From: a virus
IMG/VR virus record: IMGVR_UViG_3300021960_009997
Location: 1 to 61,786 of that record
Direction: 5' to 3' (one strand)
Length of the DNA stretch: 61,786 nt
Of this stretch, positions 1-8,200 are shown piece by piece; positions within the stretch are counted from its first letter, which is position 1; every line of letters starts with the position of its first letter. The notes beneath the pieces are model-generated. The model was given only the letters and a program-made list of their open reading frames with translations, had not been told where the DNA came from and searched no databases. The position numbers and the translations under genes are program-made.

Positions 1-2
1 AG

Positions 3-10
3 TATAAATA
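3..10 (+). promoter_or_regulatory. T4-type late promoter motif TATAAATA
   Basis: The octamer TATAAATA, identical to the T4 late-promoter core, lies about 105 bases upstream of the DUF1552 gene on the same strand with no gene between. The phage encodes gp33, the coactivator that T4 uses at such sites. The window edge cuts off anything further upstream, so another start site is possible. Confidence 0.5.
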
Positions 11-114
11 GTAAACAAACTTTTAGTGGGGGCTAATGACCCTTTACGAACAGGTTAGCTTATTGTGATAATATCGCTAACTGTCAAAAGTAATTTAAAT
101 TACAGGAGACAGGT

Positions 115-1404
115 ATGCTTTTAAATCGCAGAACTATGCTAAGAGGTGCAGGTGCAACACTTGCACTGCCAATATTAGATGCTATGATTCCTTTAGCATC
201 AGCTAAAACTAACCCTCAATTCAGAGCCGCATTTGTATATGTTCCTCACGGTGTCATATTAGACGAGTGGAACTATGACGGCATTCTGAGACCATTACAA
301 CCTTACCAAGATCAAATAAGCATTTATCGTGGGATGAAGTTGAACACAAATAACCATGCGGGAAGTGGCCACGCTACGAGTTCCGCCACATGGTTATCGG
401 GAGCCGTTGCTAAAGACACAGCAGGAGCTGATGTAGAGGCAGGCAAAACTATTGACCAAATGATTGCAGATAAAATTCGTGGTGATACTGTATTGCCGAG
501 TATGCAATTAGGAATAGAAGATATATCACAGATGGTAGGTTCTTGTGATGGTACTTCAAGTTGTGCATACATTAATTCAATCAGTTGGGATACTGATACT
601 TCAAACTTACCAATGGAAATTAATCCACGCACATTGTTTGAAAGAATGTTTGGCTACGGTGCAACCCATGAAGAAAGACTAATGCGTACAAGTGTAGATA
701 GTAGTTTGCTTGATAGCATTATGAATTCATCAGCGAATTTAAGGAAGAAGTTGGGTAACCAAGACAAGGAAAGACTTGGGGACTTTTTAGAATCAGTGCG
801 AGAAGTAGAGCTAAGGATTGGTAACTTAGAGAACAAACTAAGGGCACAAGGATCTAATTTGTCTACTGCTCCTTTTGAAGTACCTGAATTGTATGAGGAT
901 CATGTAAGAGCTATGACTGATGTTATGGTTTTAGCATTGCAAACTGATACAAGTCGTGTACTTTCATTTATGTTAAGCAGAGAGCTTAACCAAAGAACAT
1001 ATCCGCAGATAGGAGTACCAGAGCAACATCATGGTGTTTCTCATCACGGATATAATCCAGAAAGACAAGCGTTACACGCTTTAATTAACACTTACCATGT
1101 CAAGTTATTCACAGAAGGTTTTGTGGACAGACTTGCAAACACACCTGACATAGACGGAAGTTTATTAGATAATACTCTGATTATGTACGGTGCTGGGATG
1201 GGAGACGGAAATGTACATAGTAAAGACCCTTTATCGAATCTACTTGTGGGTGGACGAAACCTTGGTGTGCGAGGAGGTCGAGACATCGACACAGTGCAGC
1301 CTGATGGTTCAAGCATGCCTAACGCTAACCTCCTCAGAGGAATGTTAGAGAAGTTTGATATTCACTTAGATGAGTTAGGACATTCCACTGGCGTCTTCAT
1401 TTGA
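115..1404 (+). CDS. DUF1552-family protein with Tat-like signal
   Basis: The 429-residue protein starts at an ATG preceded by AGGAGA. Residues 4-11 (NRRTMLRG) and the following hydrophobic stretch form a twin-arginine-type signal, suggesting export in a folded state. The body matches my memory of the DUF1552 family: an opening FVYVPHGV segment, a GHATSSATW segment and a C-terminal GAGMGDGNVHS segment near residues 359-369. DUF1552 is known mainly from Planctomycetes, Verrucomicrobia and marine Gammaproteobacteria, usually beside cytochrome-c-like DUF1592 genes, and is related to the DUF1501/sulfatase-like fold. Its biochemical role is not established. No DUF1592 partner is visible. The gene looks intact, has a T4-type late promoter motif upstream, and overlaps the convergent oxygenase gene by 30 bases, so it appears to be a real phage-borne host-type gene and not a remnant. 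A chimeric assembly cannot be fully excluded. Confidence 0.75.
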   Translation: MLLNRRTMLRGAGATLALPILDAMIPLASAKTNPQFRAAFVYVPHGVILDEWNYDGILRPLQPYQDQISIYRGMKLNTNNHAGSGHATSSATWLSGAVAKDTAGADVEAGKTIDQMIADKIRGDTVLPSMQLGIEDISQMVGSCDGTSSCAYINSISWDTDTSNLPMEINPRTLFERMFGYGATHEERLMRTSVDSSLLDSIMNSSANLRKKLGNQDKERLGDFLESVREVELRIGNLENKLRAQGSNLSTAPFEVPELYEDHVRAMTDVMVLALQTDTSRVLSFMLSRELNQRTYPQIGVPEQHHGVSHHGYNPERQALHALINTYHVKLFTEGFVDRLANTPDIDGSLLDNTLIMYGAGMGDGNVHSKDPLSNLLVGGRNLGVRGGRDIDTVQPDGSSMPNANLLRGMLEKFDIHLDELGHSTGVFI

Positions 1405-2031
1405 TATATCTTCTATCATGTTACGCCATATTTCAAGATGAGGGACAACAAACCCTAAAGTGATTCGAGGCTCATGGGACCCGGCACAGTGATAATACAC
1501 TTTGTCGGGTTCTCTACCTCTGCCGTAGTAACCTACTTTACAAGTCCAGCCTGATTTGTCAGGCATATTAACTATTTCTTTGGTGAGAGGATCCATGTAT
1601 CTAAAGAAACCATTGCCTGTAGGTGAATACGACAATAGTATATTATAACCAGAAGCATTCCAATTATTGTGCCAGCCCATGTATCCTCCCTCAGGATAGA
1701 ATACATTAACTGCTTGATTACGTGCGCCTAAATAAGCACAAAGATCGTCTGCCAATTTATTTCTTTTTTGTTTATGTTCTAAGGGAGCATTTTCAGAAGT
1801 ATTAATATCTACTGATAAAGTTCTTTCAGGATAACCAATGTGTTGTCCGTCTTTGTCTACTATTTCTTTTAAATAGTCTTCACCACACGCTTCTTCTAAC
1901 AACATACCCTGATGACGATCTTTACTGTTGGCAATTTCTGTCAGCTTAGTCAGATCAGATTGAAAAAACCAATCGCTATAATCAGTGAGCATTTTTAATA
2001 TTTCTTCGTTATTAATAGTTATCCACTTCAT
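1375..2031 (-). CDS. Putative 2OG-Fe(II) oxygenase
   Basis: The 218-residue protein resembles the 2-oxoglutarate/Fe(II) oxygenases common in marine T4-like phages. Candidate iron ligands are His121 (in GWHNNW) and His181 (in YYHCAG), with Arg189 (EPRITLGF) as the likely 2OG carboxylate ligand. The usual HxD aspartate is Asn123 here, so either Asn serves or another acidic residue does. Substrate is unknown; phage members of this group have been suggested to modify proteins, nucleic acids or cofactors. Its ATG overlaps the stop codon of the upstream glycosyltransferase gene (ATGA), so the two are translationally coupled in one early operon. Its 3' end overlaps the convergent DUF1552 gene. Confidence 0.7.
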   Translation of the reverse strand: MKWITINNEEILKMLTDYSDWFFQSDLTKLTEIANSKDRHQGMLLEEACGEDYLKEIVDKDGQHIGYPERTLSVDINTSENAPLEHKQKRNKLADDLCAYLGARNQAVNVFYPEGGYMGWHNNWNASGYNILLSYSPTGNGFFRYMDPLTKEIVNMPDKSGWTCKVGYYGRGREPDKVYYHCAGSHEPRITLGFVVPHLEIWRNMIEDISNEDASGMS

Positions 2032-2738
2032 TCTGCTAATTGATCCTTGGGTATAGTGTGATGATATAAAACTATTTCCTGTCCTTGTAATTCTTCATAA
2101 TGATAGCCATTGATAAAGTTCCAACGAGCATCAGGTTCTTCTACATACCCCCATTTAACTTTATGACCTCCGTACGTAAGGAGTTTCCACATTGTAAAAG
2201 TATCCCATTGTATAGCAGAAGGGGGATAGTGGGCAATATCATAATCAGATTTTCTTTGCGCTAAATATTCTGTCCACCAAGCTCCCATTAGAGACATAAC
2301 TGCAGGAGTCTTACGATAAACAAAGAAACCACAGTGACAAGTCATTTCTTCTGTAGCAGACAGTTTAGTGAGTTTTGCGTTGTAGGGCCTGTTCTTGGTA
2401 AATACAATATCTTTATTTTTTGGAAGAATGTCAAAAATGTTTTTAATATCTTCATGCTCACACATCATATCAGCATCAAGATAGCAAGTAATATCGTATG
2501 GAGTTTTATTAAGTGCCCAGAGTTTAGCACGAATGTGATCTGGAATTCCTTCACTTATAACATTATTAAATAATATATGGTCTTCAGGTTGTACCCATTC
2601 TTTGTGAGTGAATAAAGTAATATCAGCTTCAGGCCAAAAGTCTCTTATAGATTCAGCAAGTAATTTTCCGTGTCTATAGAATCCTTTTTGTTTTGATGCT
2701 ACTATTATGAATCCTTTAGTTTGTTTCTTTTTCGGCAT
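2028..2738 (-). CDS. Glycosyltransferase-like protein (GT-A fold)
   Basis: The protein is about 236 residues from the ATG at 2738, which has AAGGAAA upstream; a longer TTG start is less likely. The sequence has the N-terminal GFIIVASK strand of a nucleotide-sugar transferase and a DxD motif (CYLDADM, residues about 86-91), which binds the metal-nucleotide sugar in GT-A enzymes. A CHCGFFVYRK segment and a late HHT follow. Cytoplasmic; the acceptor cannot be deduced. It sits between a small unknown gene and a 2OG oxygenase in an operon driven by the promoter at 3237-3265, suggesting an early modification function (surface glycan, DNA or protein). The N-terminus overlaps the upstream gene by 23 bases. 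Confidence 0.65.
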   Translation of the reverse strand: MPKKKQTKGFIIVASKQKGFYRHGKLLAESIRDFWPEADITLFTHKEWVQPEDHILFNNVISEGIPDHIRAKLWALNKTPYDITCYLDADMMCEHEDIKNIFDILPKNKDIVFTKNRPYNAKLTKLSATEEMTCHCGFFVYRKTPAVMSLMGAWWTEYLAQRKSDYDIAHYPPSAIQWDTFTMWKLLTYGGHKVKWGYVEEPDARWNFINGYHYEELQGQEIVLYHHTIPKDQLAE

Positions 2739-3210
2739 TATCAATTTCCTTCATTAACAAAATTGTAGCATAAGCCTGGACTTCCATTATACTTTTAGAC
2801 TTTCTAATCATTCTTTTTAATTCATTATTTTTAGAATTTTTAATAGAATCAACTTCAAATGCTTGCAATTTTGCGTTAAAGAGAGCCTCTTGTTTTGCCC
2901 TTGCTCTTTGAGATTCACGCCTTTCAGCAGTCTTTTTAATATTGTCATTTCTTCTTTCTAAGGCTTTATTAGTATTGTCGTCAATTTGCTCTTCGGTATA
3001 TTCTTTTAATACCGATTTCATATCAGGGTTATCCCCATCTTTATCGTGTATGGAAGCAATACTTTCTTTACCATTTGGTTGTACGATGGTAACGATTAGA
3101 TGACGATTCTCCTTATTGGACCAATAAGGATTCTTATACTGCCTTATAATAGGGGGGTGTTCAACCTCTGTTACAGAGGTGTCAACAGGTACAGAAAGTT
3201 CTGCGGTCAT
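2716..3210 (-). CDS. Hypothetical protein, basic and helical
   Basis: The 164-residue protein has no recognisable domain. The second half is rich in Lys, Arg, Glu and Asn and looks mostly helical, possibly coiled coil. The ATG at 3210 has GGAG upstream at good spacing. It is the first gene behind the consensus sigma70 promoter at 3237-3265 and is followed by the glycosyltransferase and oxygenase genes, so it is probably expressed early. Function not inferred. Confidence 0.7.
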   Translation of the reverse strand: MTAELSVPVDTSVTEVEHPPIIRQYKNPYWSNKENRHLIVTIVQPNGKESIASIHDKDGDNPDMKSVLKEYTEEQIDDNTNKALERRNDNIKKTAERRESQRARAKQEALFNAKLQAFEVDSIKNSKNNELKRMIRKSKSIMEVQAYATILLMKEIDNAEKETN

Positions 3211-3236
3211 AATGTAACTCCATAATTAAAAACTAT

Positions 3237-3265
3237 ATTATATAACTATATAGTCCGTTTGTCAA
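3237..3265 (-). promoter_or_regulatory. Consensus sigma70-type early promoter
   Basis: On the minus strand this reads TTGACA, exactly 17 bases, then TATAAT: a perfect match to the bacterial housekeeping consensus. TGC directly precedes the -35 box, a feature shared with four other promoters in this window (37180, 52082, 60320, 61440). It overlaps the 3' end of the fibre-like gene and reads into the 164-residue gene, about 27 bases from -10 to ATG. Confidence 0.85.
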
Positions 3266-4539
3266 GCAGTTCTCAACCAAAGTTTAATGGTACTTACGTT
3301 TTCTGTGGTTCCCACAATACTGTCGCCTGCATAAGTGCCAGTAAAGTCAGAGGAGAAATACCCAGTAAATGAGCCAGTATATGTGCCGGAGTAGTTTGAA
3401 GTACCTACATAATCACCACTAAATGCCTGGTCAAATGAGCCAGTATATACACCGGTGTATGTTTTAGGACCACTAAAGAATCCTGTAAAGTCTTGTGAGT
3501 AAGTGCCGGTATAATAAGCACCTATAAATCCAGAGTAATACAGAATATACGCACCACTAAAGTCACCGGTGTATGCGCCTGAATAAGCAGAAGTACCTAC
3601 ATAATCTCCTGCATAGTCACCACTGAATGTACCGGTGTAAGCACCTGTATATGTTTTAGCACCTGAGTATTCACCGGTAAAGTTATCACTAAACTCTCCG
3701 GCAAAGGCGCCTGTGTACGCACCATCATAGTTCAGAGATTGGACCTGTTGTCTTGTATCAGTGAATCCAGCAACATCACCCATTTGTGTCCAAGTACCCG
3801 TTTCACTCGGAGTAGAGGTCTGTACAAGGTAGCACCCTACACCAGGAGTTGTTCCATATCCTTCAACAATTCTGTTTCTAAAGTTAGGAACCATTTGCTC
3901 GACTTCAGCAGAGGTCATCATTTTGAAACCGTCGCTGTATTTTAGTGAAGCAAGATCACTGTTAGCTGAAGAAGTAGGTGCTGTTTTCTGCCATAAATAT
4001 ATGACGTTGTTACCGCTTTGAGCGGTATTTGTAATTGTATAACGAGAAGTCCAGGTACCGCCTGCTGGGGATACTGTAGACATATGAAATTGGCCAACAG
4101 TATAATTAGATTCGGAAACCATGTCACTAATTACTTTATCTAAAATGTCAGTATCTAATTCACCATCAGTAAATTCATTGACACCGACATTACCTGTTCC
4201 TTCCCAGCCAAGAGGACGATTAGTAATACTTTCTGAAGCGGCTGAAGTTACTTGCTTGAAGTAGTATGTAGTAGAAGATGTTGCGCCGTCTGTGGGGTGA
4301 GTCCCTATAGAATCATCTCTGATAGTATCAACAAAAGTACCAATAGCAGAACCACTAAGAGCATTAGCAGTATCCATGTTCAGGTCACCGGTAATTGTAC
4401 CATCCCAGTCATTTGCATATTTGTTAGTAATAACATAAGAGAGATACTGCTGTATCTCAGCATCGGTCATTTCCTGCAAACCTTCAAAGTTAGCAGAAGT
4501 TATTGGACTACCGGAAGATTTAATTCGTAATGGGCGCAT
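3262..4539 (-). CDS. Tail-fibre/receptor-binding-like protein with YTG repeats
   Basis: The 425-residue protein opens with MRPLRIKSSG and a segment EMTDAEIQQYL, and carries a second similar segment, KMMTSAEVEQMV, near the middle. From about residue 268 to 410 it is a run of short Tyr/Phe-Thr/Ser-Gly units with two longer near-copies of about 36 residues, each beginning KTYTG. Such aromatic-Gly repeats suggest extended beta structure, as in phage fibre tips. Position at the end of the tail gene block fits a fibre or receptor-recognition role. No enzymatic motif is seen. The repeats could permit recombination-driven variation. Assignment is from context and composition only. Confidence 0.6.
   Translation of the reverse strand: MRPLRIKSSGSPITSANFEGLQEMTDAEIQQYLSYVITNKYANDWDGTITGDLNMDTANALSGSAIGTFVDTIRDDSIGTHPTDGATSSTTYYFKQVTSAASESITNRPLGWEGTGNVGVNEFTDGELDTDILDKVISDMVSESNYTVGQFHMSTVSPAGGTWTSRYTITNTAQSGNNVIYLWQKTAPTSSANSDLASLKYSDGFKMMTSAEVEQMVPNFRNRIVEGYGTTPGVGCYLVQTSTPSETGTWTQMGDVAGFTDTRQQVQSLNYDGAYTGAFAGEFSDNFTGEYSGAKTYTGAYTGTFSGDYAGDYVGTSAYSGAYTGDFSGAYILYYSGFIGAYYTGTYSQDFTGFFSGPKTYTGVYTGSFDQAFSGDYVGTSNYSGTYTGSFTGYFSSDFTGTYAGDSIVGTTENVSTIKLWLRTA
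3315..3735 (-). repeat. Degenerate short-unit coding repeats (YTG/YSG)
   Basis: Within the fibre-like gene the DNA repeats units coding for Y-T/S-G-x-Y/F. Two larger copies, around 3345-3460 and 3560-3675 and each coding a KTYTG-to-YVGTS-to-YSG segment, resemble each other closely. They are in-frame protein repeats, not a separate element. Confidence 0.7.
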
Positions 4540-4550
4540 TTATTTTTTCC

Positions 4551-5033
4551 TTAATTTAGTCTTGTCCCGGAGGAGTCATATATAACACTTTCTACCATCG
4601 TATTCCAATTAGTGGTAGAGGTTCCTACCAGTTCAACAGTTGTTCCTGCTGGAACAGAGATTGCCGCATTAGCTGAACCGCTATTAATACTTGCTGATGT
4701 AGCAGGATACAATTTTATACTAACTGAAGTAGCATTGATAACTACATATAATTTTCCGGCGGCCGCCGTTGGAAGTATAACTCCCTGATTGGCAGTTGCT
4801 GTACTAACTACACTATAGGTTTTGTCTAAAGTTGTGGCGTCTCCTTGCACCGTACCTGCAGCAGATACAGTGGCGCCGATTGAAGCGGTGTGGTCTCCGG
4901 ATGAAACAATGTTCCCTACAGATATGTTACTACCACTTTCGTACTTATCAGTATCAAGGTTGGTAAAGTTAGAGTCAACCTCGGAGTTTGTTAACGGACT
5001 GCCTTTACCAGATCGAGTAATTATTGTTGACAT
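4551..5033 (-). CDS. Fibre-like structural protein
   Basis: The 160-residue protein opens with STIITRSGKGSPLT and a segment ending in NFTNLDTDKYE, a pattern typical of the N-terminal attachment region of marine-phage tail fibres and appendages. The rest is Ala/Thr/Ser-rich and likely beta-structured. It lies between a coiled-coil gene and the YTG-repeat gene, with 11-15 base gaps, so it is probably a co-expressed virion component. A TATAAATA motif (5111-5118) is about 80 bases upstream. Confidence 0.6.
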   Translation of the reverse strand: MSTIITRSGKGSPLTNSEVDSNFTNLDTDKYESGSNISVGNIVSSGDHTASIGATVSAAGTVQGDATTLDKTYSVVSTATANQGVILPTAAAGKLYVVINATSVSIKLYPATSASINSGSANAAISVPAGTTVELVGTSTTNWNTMVESVIYDSSGTRLN

Positions 5034-5048
5034 TTACTTTTCCTGTCC

Positions 5049-5276
5049 TTATATTTTGTTAAGAATTTGTTTGAACATATCCTTAATTTCTTTAAGCTCA
5101 TTCTTTAATGTATTTATATCATCTTGTACTTCAACAATCTGATTTTTTTGCTCATTCTGAATATTTTTTTTCATTTTATATTCCTGTAAGGATTTGTAGT
5201 CTCTATTTAATAAAGCCTGATTTTTACCATCTCTTATAAGAGCTGGAGAATCCTTTACTAATTCATATCTACTCAT
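5049..5276 (-). CDS. Small coiled-coil protein
   Basis: The 75-residue protein opens MSRYELVKDSP and has a Lys/Glu/Gln-rich C-terminal half with heptad-like spacing (VQDDINTLKNELKEIKDMF), predicting a coiled coil. Small proteins of this type recur beside tail genes of marine T4-like phages. It lies 3 bases from the start of the giant structural gene's stop codon, within the tail block. Function unknown; possibly a small tail or assembly factor. Confidence 0.65.
   Translation of the reverse strand: MSRYELVKDSPALIRDGKNQALLNRDYKSLQEYKMKKNIQNEQKNQIVEVQDDINTLKNELKEIKDMFKQILNKI
5111..5118 (-). promoter_or_regulatory. Candidate late promoter TATAAATA
   Basis: On the minus strand this is TATAAATA, located inside the coiled-coil gene and 78 bases before the fibre-like gene at 5033. 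It may give extra late transcription of the two distal fibre genes. The motif also occurs by chance in AT-rich coding DNA, so this is tentative. Confidence 0.35.
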
Positions 5277-5279
5277 GGT

Positions 5280-8200
5280 TTATACCTGGAGAGCATATGC
5301 TCTCAAGTTCGATGAAAAAGGAATCTTAGCAGTATCTGTGCTCAAGTGTACAATCTTAATTGTATAATTTTTAAATCCAGTATACGTTTGAGTTGTAGTG
5401 ACCGGAGTACCTGCTGTAGCAGCAGAACCGCCGCCGCCTGAAAGTGTAACAGTAATTGTCCCACCATCATATCCTCTTCCAGGATTGGTTACTGTGATTG
5501 CTGTAACCGCACCGGCTGATATAGTTGCTGTTGCCTTTGCACCGTAACCTTCACCACTGTGAGTAATGTTTACAATGGGTGCTGAAGTATACCCGCTACC
5601 TCCTGTTGAAACTGGAATTGAAGTTAAACCAGTAACATCATATTCTATCACACCTGTACTTGAATCCAGTCCAAATGAGTTAGAACCTTTAGCAGGTACT
5701 TTATATGTATACTCCGCCCAACCAGTAGTTGATGTATTGAAAGGTGCCTGTTCAATTTCCATTTCACGCCAGAAAATATCAGTATCAAAGTCTGATTGTT
5801 CATCATCACCGTTGCGTATCTTATAATAAACTTTGACCGAACCTTCTGCAGGAATCTTATTGTCTAATATGACTTTAAGATCTTCAGCATCCTGGCCGTC
5901 TAAAAGTTCTACGCGTCTTGAAATGTAACGTGTTCTTGCACTACCGCCGCTTCTAACAGCCTCGCCGGACGCATCATTATTAACTTCATTCTTGTAAATG
6001 CCCATTATCAATGCTTCACCATTTATCATTGGGCTTAGATTCTCTCTTGTTGTATTTACTGTTATTTCATAATATGCTGTTGGTTTCTGAAGGCCTCGAA
6101 CAGTCTGATTAATTGCGCTACCGTAAGTTGCTACTTCATTTGAAAAACTCAGAATAGTCTTTTCGGTATCAAGATCAATAGTCTTAGCAGGATACAAGTC
6201 TGTTAAAGTAGTATTAACAGTTGCCGCACCTGTATTAGTTAGCGCAATTTTTGGAGTAACTATACCTTTGTTTCCATGATTTGCATATGGTAGTTTCATT
6301 GCATATGAGTTCACTACTCTGTTGTATATGTTTGCAGTAGTAGCAGTCTTGGTGCCGTTTCCTACAAGAGTTCTTGTTAAATCAGATGCACTGTTTGAGC
6401 TGTAGAACCTACCTTTCATTACTTTAATAGTAGAAGTATTATCGTAGGTATCGTTATGATACAATATTCTACCAAGATTAAGTTGTGCTGTAATTTCACC
6501 GTTAGTTGTGGGTGAACCGCCAGTAATTGTTACTACAAGATTCGACAATCCTGTATATCCAGATCCTACGTTAGGTAATGTCAATGCTGTAATTACACCC
6601 AATGACATTGTAGGTGTTACTGTTATAGGAGTACCCTGTCCAGTAGAGTCTGTTAGTGTAACTGTAGGCGTTCCAGCATAAACACCGCCGTTAACAATGT
6701 TGAAACTAAATCCATATACACGATCGCCGATAGCAAATTTGGTGCTTGAATCACTAAAATTATTGAAGTTAATCCAATCGTGCCTTGCATTAGCAAGTTT
6801 TATCTTATAATCAACATTAGGAGTAAAAGTATAACGCTTAATTCTAAACATCATATCTTCTTTTTGTCTTGGTGTCCATGTTCTGTTATTTGCAGAAGTA
6901 AACAATATACCGCTATGAGCCTGTTTAGAAACTACACTGGTTGATCCGTGTATAGGCTTACCGAGTTCTGCAATCCAAACAGTGTAGTTAGGATCGTCTC
7001 TTTCAGGAATAGGAACAATACAATATTCCTTATCCACTTCACACCATACAGGAGTCGGAAAATCAAACACTGTGCCTTTAGGACTGAATGTACCGTCGCC
7101 ATCAGCAGTAGAAGTGTTACAGTTGTGTCGATCTTTGCGACACTGTCCTAATACAGTAGGTCCTGGGAATCCATTAATCATTTCTCTTATTTCAAGAACA
7201 ATGCCGTTATTATCGGCTTCAGTTGAAATTGTATGGAAGAATATATCAACCGAAGAAATATAAATTCCTTCAGGTACCCCAGTTACTTTAAAGCTCTGAG
7301 CCATTGGGTCCCAACCACCACAATTCCAATCGTAAAATCCTTGTTGTGCTTTGTACCCAAGCTGGGCCATTTCATATTCCCAATACATATCCGCTGCGTT
7401 AAAATCTAATTCAACATTATCGACTACATTGTTTACAGTAGTTGTTACTGCACCACCTGATTTAAGAGTTGCTCCGCTATTAAAATTAGCATTATTAGTA
7501 TTGGAGCCATCAAGGCCTGTTTCCCAAGCAAGATCAGTAGATTCCCAAGTAGCAAATCCTTCAGTGTCAACGTCAATAAGCCCACTGCCAGTGTAAGTAG
7601 TCAGGATAGAAGATTGTAAAGCTTGCTGTGTGTTTGTAACATTACCTGACACGGTTGATCCATCGGCAAGTTGTTGTACAGTAACAACACTTCCATAGGT
7701 GCCACTTGCGTCTACATAAGCCTCACCGTATTTAATGTTTGGCATTCCTTCTACAATATACGGAGCCCCAACACTTTCGTAGTATGTCTCCCAACCAGGT
7801 TCTACAAGTTTAGATTCTGTAGAAGATTTCACTTCTTTGTTAGCCGGTACTGGAGGAGTAATAACTGAATATTCTTTACGTTTTTGTACCGTTGTTCCGC
7901 CGCCCGAGTAGAAAGTAGCTGTAGCAATAGAAGTTGACGCTGATAAATTATTACCAACAGTAGCAGAACACATAATGTCTATGACCCCTGCTTCAAACTC
8001 CCCCTGTCCAATTGAAATTGTTCCGGAAGCTCGGCCATTATGGTCAGTTGTTACAGACCCCTTAGAGCGGCCGCCCATGTATATATCATGTACTTGATTC
8101 TTACATAGACCACTAACGCTAAAGTCAATGCTTTGTGCTCTGGTGTAAGGAATATAAGATTCGTCTACAATAGATTCACCCACATACTCTGTGATAGTAT

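Noticed and set aside
1-1404. DUF1552 gene as host contamination or a chimeric contig end
   Set aside because: The late promoter motif and the overlap with a phage oxygenase gene favour a true phage gene, though coverage data would be needed to settle it.
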